Source of the DNA: an uncultured Bacteroidales bacterium
Lineage (GTDB): Bacteria > Bacteroidota > Bacteroidia > Bacteroidales > P3
Reading direction: 5' to 3'
Assembly: GCA_900318665.1 (NCBI GenBank)
Contig: ONLQ01000007.1
Span: 1-60,258 of the forward strand
Length of the DNA: 60,258 nt
Shown: piece by piece, positions 43,912-52,108 of the stretch
How the letters are laid out: each line of letters begins with the position of its first letter
Position numbering within the stretch: position 1 is the stretch's first letter
Program-made: the position numbers and the translations under genes
Notes under the pieces: generated by a model
Told to the model about the DNA's origin: nothing
The model's input: the letters and a program-made list of their open reading frames with translations, nothing else
Database searches by the model: none

Positions 43912-46900
43912 TCACTTCATCACCTCGACTGCGCCAAAGCGCTCGGTGGTGCCTCTGAAATTGCGTGCCTGGAAACGATAGAAATAAGTGCCAGCAGGCA
44001 TGAAACGAGGTTCCCAGCAGTCCATACCCGACTTGATATTCTTGGCTGAGAATACACGTCCGCCCCAGCGGTTGTAGATTATCAGTTCGTTTTCGGGCCA
44101 GCAGCCATTCTCCAAGCCAACAATATAGAAACGGTCGTTGTGGTTGTCGCCGTTGGGCGTAATCACGTTGGGGAACTGCAGACCAGTGTCGCATTCAGAA
44201 AGGTTGTAGCGAATGATGAGCGTCAACTGATAGTTGCTGTCGCAGCCGCCAAGGGCAGTGAAACGAATCAACTCGTTGTGAAGTTCATAACTATAGTTCT
44301 CGCCCGTGATGGCATAATATCCAGTATAAGGCAGATTTTCATAGTCCACAGTGTCAACCATCTGCGGGAAATGATAGGCGGGAAAATAAGACAAATTGAG
44401 GTGCACCGTGCTGTCGCAGAGATAGATATTGCGCAGGCGAGCGGTGAAATCGCCACTGTGGTCGAGCACAGTGCCAGCAAAATAGTAGGTCTCGTCGTCG
44501 CAAGCGGTGTCGATAATATATGTCTCGTTGGGGAAATGGCGAGTGAAACGCATAGTGATAATGCTTTCGCAGTTGCCACCAGCGGGATAGTACGGTGCCG
44601 ATGCGACAAAAGAACTGTCGTAGGTGCGCCCTTGCCACTCTATTGGCAAGCAGGACACAGAATCGATGGTGACATCTTCGCCGCTCAGCACATGCCAGTT
44701 GACCTTGATTTGGGCAGCATTGCAGCCTATGCGCAGAGGCAGGTCCACAATGGTGGAAGTATCGCCGCCGTGACCGCCATTCATGTTCGACACCTCCACA
44801 GGAATGTCTATTTTGCGAGGGCCATAGATAAGGAGGTTGTCGAAACCAATGCCATAGCCGCCTTTATTGACGTGCAGGAAATGGAAATAGTGTGTGCCCG
44901 CGGTGAGGACGGAGAGCAACCCGCTAACTTCCCGCCAGTTGCCATAGCCGCCGCCTTGCAAATCCCACAGCAAGCCGTTGTAACTATCGTTGAAAGCGCT
45001 GCCATAGCCAACGGCAATCTCGTCATAGACAGCCTGATAGGAAGTCACTTGTCCCCAAGACCCATAGCAGTCGTAATACTCGGGCAGCATCAGACCGTTG
45101 CTCATAGCAAGGAATGAGATGCTGGTGGACGCGGGGTCGATAATCTCGATGCCGGGCGAGACAATTTGGCTTATCGGGTTGTAGGTATCCGTATTGGACA
45201 TAAACCTCCGAGCGGCTTCGAACAAAGCCATGTTGCCTCCGCGAGTAGCGTCGGGCAAAAGGTAGTTGGGAATGCCCGTCAGGTCGAGGTTCAGATTGCA
45301 GTTATATTCATCAACGATGTTGCGACGAGTGAGGCGGCTGTTGCGGCGCAAGCCGTTAGTGGCAGGGTTCGACGGCGCGCCCCAGCAAGAGGATGCGTTC
45401 TCGAAATCCTCGTAGAAAAGGGTGTCCGACGTTTCTGTCACCACATAGCCGCTTTGTCCGGCGCATATCGTAATATCAAATTCGGGGATATTGTTAGACT
45501 GGGGCGTTGAGCAGTCGTTGATGGTCCAGTGGGTAGCGGTGATGCGCATGCAGTCGCCAGACAGCAGTGTGTCGTAGGTCACAAGGCCCGTAGTGCCAGC
45601 GCGTGCCGTTGCCACACTGAGCGGGATATTGATGCGGCGCGGCCCCTTGATAAGCACCTCGTCGATGCCCATACCAGCGCCGCCACGGTTCTGATGCTGG
45701 AAATGGAAATAGTAGGAACCCGAACCGAGCACGCCGAGGGTGCTTGAAACATTCTGCCACGAGCCGTAGCCGCCCGCATCGACAAACCACATAGTACGGT
45801 CGATACTCTGATAGGCGTCGGAGGTGCTGACAGCCACCTGCGCAGCATCATAGTATGGCACGTTCTGATAGGCCAGGCCAGGCACTGTGACATAGTAAGA
45901 AATAGTGGTATTGGCGGGGTCTATAATGTCCACCAGTGGCGTAACGACCTCGCTTAAAGCGTTACTGCCATTGTTAAAGTCGCGGTCGGCCTCGAAAAGA
46001 GAGCCGTTGCCCCTATAGGGGTTAATGGGGGGTATAGGCGAAGTGTTAGGCACACTACGTATTGTCATGCGGGTAGAGGCCTGGAATCCGTTGCAGTTAG
46101 TGCCGCGATAAGTCTTCCAGCAACTGGGCAGACCGTTGTCGAACGTCTCGTAGAGCAGCGTGTCGTCGATGACCTTCCAACTTGCCTGTCCGCCAGTCTC
46201 GCCCTCGCAGATGGCGTCGTTGCGATGCACCATATGCACATCGCCGCCAGGGGTTATAGAGCAGGTTGACACGCGCCAATGGGTTATGACGCGCGTTTGC
46301 GTACAGCCAATACGGTAATAGGTCTCTTCGGTTGTCACCTCCGTGCCGTTGGCAGCCGTTGCAACCGACGCAGGCACAGTGACTTTACGAGGGCCATAAA
46401 CCAGCACCTCGTCGATACCCAAACCAACGCCGCCCTCATTGACGTGCCGAAACGTAAACTTCTTTTGTCCGGCAGAGACGCCGTTCAACTGATAAGACGT
46501 TGGAGTCCAATCAGAAATATCATTAATCTGACTGCCGTTGTTGATAATCCAAAGCGAAGTAGATGCCCCGGCACCATTGTCAACCACCGTCAGTTCCACC
46601 TCGTCATTAATACTTTCCGGGCCGTATGCGCCTTCCCATTCGTTTGTCGTGAAGTTGCCCATATAATCCCATATGACATTCTCCGTTTGCTCATCATATA
46701 CATAAAAAGCAATGGTGGTCATCGATGGGTCAACGATGTCTATCGGCGGAGTTGTAAGGCTGCTGGTGCGGGGCGTGCAGTTCTCATAATACGACCGAAC
46801 GCGATTGTCGCGTTCAAAGGCCGAATAGCCTCTGTTGCCGTAAGCCTTTACAATGCCCGCGGGGTCAAACCACCAGCGAATCTGGTTTACGAACTGAAAA

Positions 46901-47136
46901 CCATCGCACCCTGTTCCCGTGCTACGAGTCCAGCACGACGTATTGTTAGGATTGTCAAAATTCTCATAAAACAAGGTGTCCATATAGGTCCGCGAGGTGC
47001 CAGCATCCTCTTGGCAAACGTCCTCGTAGCGATGAATCACCGTGCTCTGCGCTTTAATCGCACCAACCGACACCACGGCAACAAACAAAAGAAACACAGA
47101 AAGTTGCCGCACAACTTTTATATAAAAAAACTGCAT
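43912..47136 (-). CDS. Large surface protein with three repeats and gliding-type C-terminal domain
   Basis: 1,074 residues from ATG 47136 (signal peptide MQFFYIKVVRQLSVFLLFVAV). Three homologous units of about 220 residues each begin DTLFYENFDN, DTLLYETFDN and DTLFYEDFEN. They pass through SxFEAxR-type and IDPxxTTISFY-type segments and end near GIDEVLVYGPRKV, suggesting carbohydrate-binding or MAM-like jelly rolls. The C-terminus (FPNVITPNGDNHNDRFYI ... NRWGGRVF ... GTYFYRFQA) is the gliding-motility-associated type B secretion signal of the type IX system. A consensus promoter lies at 47159-47191. It is probably exported to the cell surface; ligand unknown. Confidence 0.88.
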   Translation of the reverse strand: MQFFYIKVVRQLSVFLLFVAVVSVGAIKAQSTVIHRYEDVCQEDAGTSRTYMDTLFYENFDNPNNTSCWTRSTGTGCDGFQFVNQIRWWFDPAGIVKAYGNRGYSAFERDNRVRSYYENCTPRTSSLTTPPIDIVDPSMTTIAFYVYDEQTENVIWDYMGNFTTNEWEGAYGPESINDEVELTVVDNGAGASTSLWIINNGSQINDISDWTPTSYQLNGVSAGQKKFTFRHVNEGGVGLGIDEVLVYGPRKVTVPASVATAANGTEVTTEETYYRIGCTQTRVITHWRVSTCSITPGGDVHMVHRNDAICEGETGGQASWKVIDDTLLYETFDNGLPSCWKTYRGTNCNGFQASTRMTIRSVPNTSPIPPINPYRGNGSLFEADRDFNNGSNALSEVVTPLVDIIDPANTTISYYVTVPGLAYQNVPYYDAAQVAVSTSDAYQSIDRTMWFVDAGGYGSWQNVSSTLGVLGSGSYYFHFQHQNRGGAGMGIDEVLIKGPRRINIPLSVATARAGTTGLVTYDTLLSGDCMRITATHWTINDCSTPQSNNIPEFDITICAGQSGYVVTETSDTLFYEDFENASSCWGAPSNPATNGLRRNSRLTRRNIVDEYNCNLNLDLTGIPNYLLPDATRGGNMALFEAARRFMSNTDTYNPISQIVSPGIEIIDPASTSISFLAMSNGLMLPEYYDCYGSWGQVTSYQAVYDEIAVGYGSAFNDSYNGLLWDLQGGGYGNWREVSGLLSVLTAGTHYFHFLHVNKGGYGIGFDNLLIYGPRKIDIPVEVSNMNGGHGGDTSTIVDLPLRIGCNAAQIKVNWHVLSGEDVTIDSVSCLPIEWQGRTYDSSFVASAPYYPAGGNCESIITMRFTRHFPNETYIIDTACDDETYYFAGTVLDHSGDFTARLRNIYLCDSTVHLNLSYFPAYHFPQMVDTVDYENLPYTGYYAITGENYSYELHNELIRFTALGGCDSNYQLTLIIRYNLSECDTGLQFPNVITPNGDNHNDRFYIVGLENGCWPENELIIYNRWGGRVFSAKNIKSGMDCWEPRFMPAGTYFYRFQARNFRGTTERFGAVEVMK

Positions 47137-47158
47137 TATTTCATTATTTTGCGAAACT

Positions 47159-47191
47159 GCAAAGGTACTTGTTTTAACGCAATTGGCAAAA
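47159..47191 (-). promoter_or_regulatory. Bacteroidetes-type promoter of the large surface protein
   Basis: On the minus strand: TTTTG (47191-47187), 19-base spacer, TACCTTTGC (47167-47159). Between here and the hsdM promoter the 47137-47443 gap holds no gene I can support. Confidence 0.8.
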
Positions 47192-47388
47192 TAAACCACT
47201 AACCGTTTTTCAACAAAATCTGTTCTATCAACACCTATCGTCATCGCCACGGCAAGAGCCTTACGGCCATTACAAACAAGCGCCATGCATCATCGACAAA
47301 GGCAGATAGACAGCCCAGCCAACAAGCGCAAGACAAAACTCATTTTCAACGCATTAACCATCGAGCAATCATCTGCTTTATCGGTAGG

Positions 47389-47420
47389 TTTTGCCAGTTC
47401 GATTATTTTTCGTATTTTCG
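47389..47420 (+). promoter_or_regulatory. Putative promoter of the type I restriction operon
   Basis: TTTTG (47389-47393), 19-base spacer, TATTTTCG (47413-47420), one base off the TAnnTTTG consensus. It lies 23 bases before hsdM and may drive the whole defence island. Confidence 0.65.
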
Positions 47421-47443
47421 TATATTTTTTTCAAAAACAAGAT

Positions 47444-49015
47444 ATGCCGAAAACAAAACAACCGTCAAAGCCGAAACCTTCCAAAAGCATGGAAGCAGCG
47501 CTATGGGAGTCGTGCAACAAACTGCGCGGAGCCGTAGAACCCGCCGAATACAAACACGTGGTGCTGAGCCTCATATTCCTCAAATATGCGGGCGACCGTT
47601 TTGAGCAGCGCCGACAAGAACTCGAGGAGCAGGGGCTGTCCGAATATATCGACACAGTGGAATTCTATACCGCCGAAAACGTGTTCTATCTGCCCGAAGG
47701 CTGCCGCTGGTCGTTCATCATGCAGAACGCCAAGCAGCCCAACGTGTTTCAGATTATCGACGACGCCCTGACAAGCATCGAGAAGAAAAACAAGCAACTC
47801 TCTGGCGCACTGCCCAGCAACTACTACTCCAATCTGGGTCTCGACCGCACCAAATTCGCCTCGCTGCTCGACGAGATAAACAAACTCGACACCGTCCGCG
47901 ACTCCGAGAACGACCTCATAGGGCGAGTCTATGAGTATTTCCTCGGCAAATTCGCCATAGCCGAAGGCAAGGGCAAGGGCGAATACTACACGCCTAAGTC
48001 GGTTGTCAATCTCATTGCCGAGATGATTGAGCCCTACGACGGCAAGATATACGACCCCTGCTGCGGCTCGGGCGGCATGTTTGTGCAGTCCATGAAGTTT
48101 GTCCGTGCGCATCATGGCAACCAGAAGAACATCAGCGTCTATGGGCAGGAGAACACCAACACCACCTTCAAACTGGCACGCATGAACCTCGCCATCCGTG
48201 GCATCTCGGCAGACATACGCCAGGGCGACACCTTTCACAACGACCAGCACCGCGACCTCAAAGCCGACTACATAATGGCCAATCCGCCTTTCAACCAGAA
48301 GGCATGGCGCGACGACAACCAACTAACCGACGACTCTCGCTGGCGCGGCTACGACATTCCGCCCACCTCCAACGCCAACTACGGCTGGATTCTCAACATT
48401 CTTTCCAAACTCTCCACCAATGGCGTGGCGGGCTTCCTGCTGTCAAACGGTGCCTTAAGTGCCGACGGCACCGAACTCTCCATACGCCGCAAACTGATAG
48501 AGAACGACAAGGTGGAGGCCATCATCATTCTGCCGCGCAACCTGTTCTACTCCACCGACATCAGTGTGACGCTGTGGATATTGAACAACAATAAGAAGGC
48601 GCGTGTGGTGACAAAGAACGGCGTAGAGATACACTATCGCGACCGCGAAGGCGAAATCCTCTTCATGGACTTGCGACAGATGGGCATACCCTTCGAGAAG
48701 AAATATGTGGAGCTGGACCAGGCCACGCGCGTCACCGTAACCCGCACCTACCACTGCTGGCAGCAGGAAGGCCACGAGCAGACCTACAAGGACACGCCCG
48801 AATACTGCTACTCCGCCAACCGCGAAGAAATCATGCAGAAAGGCTGTAGCCTTGTCCCCAGCAAATATATAGAGTTCATCAACCGCGACGAGCAGATAGA
48901 CTTCGACACCAAGATGTGCCAACTGCAAACCGAACTCCGTGACCTGCTGCAACAAGAGGAAGAAAGCACCAAAGAACTGAAAGGGTTGTTTGAGAAACTG
49001 GGGTATGATTTATAG
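47444..49015 (+). CDS. hsdM: Type I restriction-modification system, methyltransferase subunit M
   Basis: N6-adenine methyltransferase of a type I system, 523 residues from ATG 47444 (MPKTKQPSKPKPSKSMEAALWESCNKLRG). The frame to 47285 upstream includes the promoter and is not coding. The SAM motif is D204-PCCGSGG-MF and the catalytic motif is N280-PPF-N (NPPY/F class). The N-terminal HsdM helical domain (EYKHVVLSLIFLKYAGDRFEQRR) is present. It pairs with hsdS at 53031 and hsdR at 56864; those genes are pushed apart by inserted cargo. Confidence 0.96.
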   Translation: MPKTKQPSKPKPSKSMEAALWESCNKLRGAVEPAEYKHVVLSLIFLKYAGDRFEQRRQELEEQGLSEYIDTVEFYTAENVFYLPEGCRWSFIMQNAKQPNVFQIIDDALTSIEKKNKQLSGALPSNYYSNLGLDRTKFASLLDEINKLDTVRDSENDLIGRVYEYFLGKFAIAEGKGKGEYYTPKSVVNLIAEMIEPYDGKIYDPCCGSGGMFVQSMKFVRAHHGNQKNISVYGQENTNTTFKLARMNLAIRGISADIRQGDTFHNDQHRDLKADYIMANPPFNQKAWRDDNQLTDDSRWRGYDIPPTSNANYGWILNILSKLSTNGVAGFLLSNGALSADGTELSIRRKLIENDKVEAIIILPRNLFYSTDISVTLWILNNNKKARVVTKNGVEIHYRDREGEILFMDLRQMGIPFEKKYVELDQATRVTVTRTYHCWQQEGHEQTYKDTPEYCYSANREEIMQKGCSLVPSKYIEFINRDEQIDFDTKMCQLQTELRDLLQQEEESTKELKGLFEKLGYDL

Positions 49016-49028
49016 AAAACAATAGACA

Positions 49029-50105
49029 ATGGATAAAAATGATTTAACAATACAGAATGGATTAATTGCGCCAACAGAGTTGACGCAATCTTTGATGAAC
49101 GACCTGCGTCAGATCATTGAGCAGGCTCGCTGTCGGGTGGCCGCTACCGTGAACAGCGAGCTCACGCTGATGTATTGGCACATTGGTGAGCGCATCAACC
49201 GAGAAGTGCTTGGAAATGAGCGCGCCGAGTATGGAAAACAAATTGTGTCGCAAGTTGCAAGACATTTGAGGGAAGAATTTGGCTCGAAAGGATTTGAGGA
49301 AAGAACTATACGCCGAATGATGCAATTTGCCCAAATGTTTCCAGACATTCAAATTGTGTCACCACTGGTGTCAAAATTGTCATGGACTCATTTTCTAATA
49401 GTTATGACATTGAAAGACGGACTTCAGCGTGAGTTTTATTTAACGTTGGCAGCTTCGGAGCGATGGAGCAAACGGACACTGCAAGAGAAGATAGACGGTA
49501 TGCTCTATGAACGCACAGCCATTAGTGGCAAACCCGATGAAATGATTAAACAAGAGCTTTCGAAACTTCGTGAAGACAACGTCTTATCGCCCGACCTCGT
49601 TTTCAAGAGTCCTTATTTCCTTGAATTTACGGGATTGAAGGGAATGTATAGCGAGAAATCATTGGAGGACAGCCTGGTGGCTCATTTGGAGCAGTTCATT
49701 CTGGAACTTGGCAACGGATTTACTTTTGTTGAGCGGCAGAAGAGAATGATTATTGACGGGGAAGATTTCTATCTCGACCTACTCTTTTACCATCGGCGGT
49801 TACATCGCCTCATCGCTATCGACTTGAAACTCGGAAGATTTAAAGCGCAATACAAAGGACAGATGGAGTTGTACCTGCGCTGGTTGGAGAAAAACGAGAT
49901 GGAGCCTGATGAGGAGAGTCCTCTTGGATTGCTTCTTTGCACTGAGGGTGGGAATGAACAAATAGAGTTGCTGCAACTGGACAAGTCTGGCATCAAAGTG
50001 GCGCAATATATGACAGAATTGCCGCCCAAGGGGCTGCTGCAAGAACAATTGCAGAAATCTCTGATGGCGGCCAAAGCACGGCTTGACAATCAAACAGAAG
50101 AATAG
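49029..50105 (+). CDS. PDDEXK nuclease, DUF1016/YhcG family (first copy)
   Basis: 358 residues. The N-terminal DUF1016 helical domain (LTLMYWHIGERINREVLGNERAEYGKQIV) and the W-rich middle (LSWTHFLIVMTL) lead to a C-terminal nuclease core with D250 and D265-x-K267 (DLLFYHRR...AIDLKLG), the PDDEXK pattern. Such genes commonly sit in type I restriction loci, where their role is not established. It begins 13 bases after hsdM and is followed by what looks like a broken Fic gene (50133-50219). A paralogue of different subgroup is at 54459. Confidence 0.9.
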   Translation: MDKNDLTIQNGLIAPTELTQSLMNDLRQIIEQARCRVAATVNSELTLMYWHIGERINREVLGNERAEYGKQIVSQVARHLREEFGSKGFEERTIRRMMQFAQMFPDIQIVSPLVSKLSWTHFLIVMTLKDGLQREFYLTLAASERWSKRTLQEKIDGMLYERTAISGKPDEMIKQELSKLREDNVLSPDLVFKSPYFLEFTGLKGMYSEKSLEDSLVAHLEQFILELGNGFTFVERQKRMIIDGEDFYLDLLFYHRRLHRLIAIDLKLGRFKAQYKGQMELYLRWLEKNEMEPDEESPLGLLLCTEGGNEQIELLQLDKSGIKVAQYMTELPPKGLLQEQLQKSLMAAKARLDNQTEE

Positions 50106-50132
50106 TACGAGGAATATAGTGAACATACGGAT

Positions 50133-50219
50133 ATGAGCTCCGATAATGGCGGACATTTGAACTTCGATGAATATATACACAGTGGAGGAGTCTATCGCCA
50201 GTCAAAAATAACGGCCTGA
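50133..50219 (+). pseudogene. Remnant of a Fic-family gene (N-terminus only)
   Basis: A 28-codon frame ends at TGA 50217. Its middle, LNFDEYIHSG, matches LDFDEYIRQG at the start of the intact Fic protein at 55683. As there, it directly follows a DUF1016 nuclease gene. I read it as the leftover start of a second DUF1016-Fic cassette. Homology rests on about ten residues, so the call is tentative. Confidence 0.55.
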
Positions 50220-50240
50220 AGCAAGAATACAAAAAAATGA

Positions 50241-50272
50241 TTGCATAATTCATTTATTTTATGTACTTTTGC
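50241..50272 (+). promoter_or_regulatory. Promoter of the toxin-antitoxin pair
   Basis: TTG at 50241-50243, 20-base spacer, TACTTTTGC at 50264-50272. Transcription should begin close to 50278, just before the operator. Confidence 0.78.
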
Positions 50273-50280
50273 ATTGTTTT

Positions 50281-50335
50281 TGTTCAAAAATATTTACATG
50301 TTCATTTTTTCTGAACAAGACATAGCAAGTGAACA
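50281..50335. promoter_or_regulatory. Four-site symmetric operator of the AbiE-like operon
   Basis: TGTTCA at 50281-50286 and 50299-50304, and its complement TGAACA at 50312-50317 and 50330-50335. The gaps are 12, 7 and 12 bases, so the whole 55-base site is mirror-symmetric. It covers the start of the message and the first codons if translation starts at 50298. A winged-helix antitoxin of the AbiEi type, encoded next, is the obvious candidate to bind it. Confidence 0.85.
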
Positions 50336-50915
50336 AGGTATGCAAAAAGCAGAGACACAAATTATCCTCTACCTGCTCCAAGACAAAGTAAATGTAGGTA
50401 AAACCATCCGCGAAATTGCCACTGCAACGGATGTTTCCGTGGGTGCGGTGCATAGTACACTGACAGACCTCGCCAATCGAGGCTATATTGTGAACGATGG
50501 CAAGACCCGCCTGCTCCGTAAACGTCAGTTGCTGATTGGCCATTGGTCACGCGGCTATGCCGAGACGCTGAAGCCAAGACTTTTCATTGGCCGATTTACC
50601 TTCATCTCGCCGGAGACACGTGAACAGTGGCAAAAGATACGACTGCCTGAAACGCTCCTTTGGGGCGGCGAGCCTGCGGTGGCGCAACAAGACGGATACC
50701 TGCAGCCCGAGCGGTGGGACATCTACACCGCCGACAATGCCGATGCCTTGATTGCCACAGGTCGGATGATACCAAATCCGCAAGGCGAAATATTCGTTTA
50801 CAAACGTTTTTGGAAAACCGAGGGCATGCCGCTGCTGGTGGTGTATGCCGACCTGCTGGCCACTGAGGATGATCGCTGCGGCGAGGCGGCAGAACGAATC
50901 AAACCTATGTTATAA
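50298..50915 (+). CDS. AbiEi-like type IV antitoxin, transcriptional autoregulator
   Basis: About 205 residues from ATG 50298, which lies inside the operator; ATG 50340 (MQKAETQIILYLL) is an equally plausible start and would leave the operator wholly in the leader. The N-terminal winged helix-turn-helix (GKTIREIATATDVSVGAVHSTLTDLANRGYI) is followed by a C-terminal domain with WGGEPAVAQQDGYLQPERWDIY. In AbiE systems this protein represses its own operon and neutralises the partner nucleotidyltransferase. It is 2 bases upstream of the toxin gene. It shows no sign of decay. Confidence 0.83.
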   Translation: MFIFSEQDIASEQGMQKAETQIILYLLQDKVNVGKTIREIATATDVSVGAVHSTLTDLANRGYIVNDGKTRLLRKRQLLIGHWSRGYAETLKPRLFIGRFTFISPETREQWQKIRLPETLLWGGEPAVAQQDGYLQPERWDIYTADNADALIATGRMIPNPQGEIFVYKRFWKTEGMPLLVVYADLLATEDDRCGEAAERIKPML

Positions 50916-50917
50916 CT

Positions 50918-51769
50918 ATGGAATACAGGATTCGTAAAGAGGAATTGCAGAACGATTTGCTGGCAGAAACGCTGCAGGCGTTAGACCACTGCTATAAGCA
51001 ACTCGGAGCGGCGCTGTATGTAGTGGGGGCGGCGGCTCGCGACATTGCGTTGCATCTGCTGAAGGTGACTAACACCCCCCGACGCACGATGGACTTGGAT
51101 GTAGCGGTGATGCTGCAAGAGTGGAGCCAGTACGAGCGGCTGACTGACCTACTGCTGCAGAGCCATTTCGAAAAATCCAGTGAGAAACAACGTTTCATCT
51201 ATCTGGGGAGCGATGGGCGCATTCGTTTCGAGGTGGACATAGTGCCGTTTGGCGCGATAGCAGAGGGCGACCAGGTGGCATGGCCGCCAGATGGGACTCC
51301 CGTAATGTCGGTGCGCTGTTTTGAGGATGTGATGCGGGCAGCTGACAAGGTGACGGTGGACGGAGGATTCTCTTTCCGACAGGCATCGCTCAGCGGACAA
51401 TTCCTCATCAAACTCGATACTTGGGGCGACCGACGAATGAAGACCAAGAAAGATGCCGCCGATATGGCTTTTCTGTTGCAGAACGTCTATATTGCCTACG
51501 CATTAGCCCACGACGGGCTGCCGCCCGAGGTGGACACCAACGCGGAGCAATTCGACATCATCGTGGCCGGTGCCGAATGGATTGCCTCCGACCTGAAGGG
51601 GCTGCTGACCGATGATCACCGCCGTTTCTATGCTACTATGCTACGGGGTGAGTTGGAAAAGAACGAAGAGAGTCCCTTGCTGAATGACCTGCTTGATGTT
51701 TCCGACAGCCGAAACTATAAACTATACCGCCGAGCGTTTGAACGCATGGCACAGATACTTGGACTATGA
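50918..51769 (+). CDS. AbiEii-like nucleotidyltransferase toxin
   Basis: 283 residues with a DNA polymerase beta-type nucleotidyltransferase core: GAAARD (37-42) and D59-x-D61 in RRTMDLDVAVM, and a third acidic strand near FEVDIVPFG. The C-terminal half is helical. In the AbiE family this toxin disables tRNA by nucleotide addition and causes growth arrest on phage attack. Its TGA stop overlaps the ATG of a truncated metallophosphoesterase frame (ATGA at 51766-51769), showing that a third gene once followed in the operon. Confidence 0.82.
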   Translation: MEYRIRKEELQNDLLAETLQALDHCYKQLGAALYVVGAAARDIALHLLKVTNTPRRTMDLDVAVMLQEWSQYERLTDLLLQSHFEKSSEKQRFIYLGSDGRIRFEVDIVPFGAIAEGDQVAWPPDGTPVMSVRCFEDVMRAADKVTVDGGFSFRQASLSGQFLIKLDTWGDRRMKTKKDAADMAFLLQNVYIAYALAHDGLPPEVDTNAEQFDIIVAGAEWIASDLKGLLTDDHRRFYATMLRGELEKNEESPLLNDLLDVSDSRNYKLYRRAFERMAQILGL

Positions 51770-51819
51770 AAATACAATTTGTCAGCGACTTACACTTGGA
51801 GTTTCCAAATTCCATATAA
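51766..51819 (+). pseudogene. 5' remnant of a calcineurin-like metallophosphoesterase gene
   Basis: The frame reads MKIQFVSDLHLEFPNSI and then stops. SDLHLEF carries the Asp-x-His metal motif that opens calcineurin-like phosphoesterases of about 250-300 residues. Here only 17 codons survive before TAA at 51817, and no continuation is seen in other frames. The ATGA overlap with the toxin gene suggests former translational coupling. Confidence 0.7.
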
Positions 51820-51829
51820 TCGTTAAACC

Positions 51830-52039
51830 ATGGAAATAATGACATCTGAATACAAACTGTCTCATTCTCAATATGTTTTATTTCGGGCACAAGTTGTGTC
51901 CGAAATAGATACATGTACGAAACAAGCTGTTTCGCAAATGAAAAGCCATAATGGTATAAAGCTCGTTTATCCGAATTTTGCCAACAAGTTGTTGGCAAAA
52001 TATAAAGTAATGATTCTTTCCAGTTTTGCAAATAATTGA
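51830..52039 (+). CDS. Small ORF of unknown nature overlapping palindromes
   Basis: 69 codons with A/T-rich codons and no recognised domain. The frame contains three palindromes with the core ACAAGTTGT or ACAAGCTGT. It may be a short host-acquired gene, or merely an open frame over regulatory or structural DNA. I give it low confidence and describe the repeats separately. Confidence 0.25.
   Translation: MEIMTSEYKLSHSQYVLFRAQVVSEIDTCTKQAVSQMKSHNGIKLVYPNFANKLLAKYKVMILSSFANN
51880..52000. repeat. Three palindromes with a shared ACAAGYTGT core
   Basis: ATTTCGGGCACAA-G-TTGTGTCCGAAAT (51880-51906, one mismatch), CGAAACA-AGC-TGTTTCG (51918-51934), and TTTTGCCAACAA-G-TTGTTGGCAAAA (51976-52000, perfect). 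The centres read ACAAGTTGT, ACAAGCTGT and ACAAGTTGT, while the arms differ but each pairs with itself. Confidence 0.85.
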
Positions 52040-52108
52040 AAGGTATGGAATGAGTTGAAGAAAAAGGTAAGCGATGTTTGAAGATATAACGATTCTTAAA
52101 ATTCATTT

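Noticed and set aside
46279-47202. 307-codon plus-strand frame opposite the large surface protein
   Set aside because: Crosses the minus-strand promoter and lacks any domain signature.
47285-47443. N-terminal extension of HsdM to 47285
   Set aside because: The extension contains the promoter-like TTTTG/TATTTTCG elements and is not seen in the family; ATG 47444 fits.
51636-52106. 156-codon minus-strand frame opposite the end of the toxin gene
   Set aside because: Overlaps the certain toxin gene and the phosphoesterase remnant; no motif.
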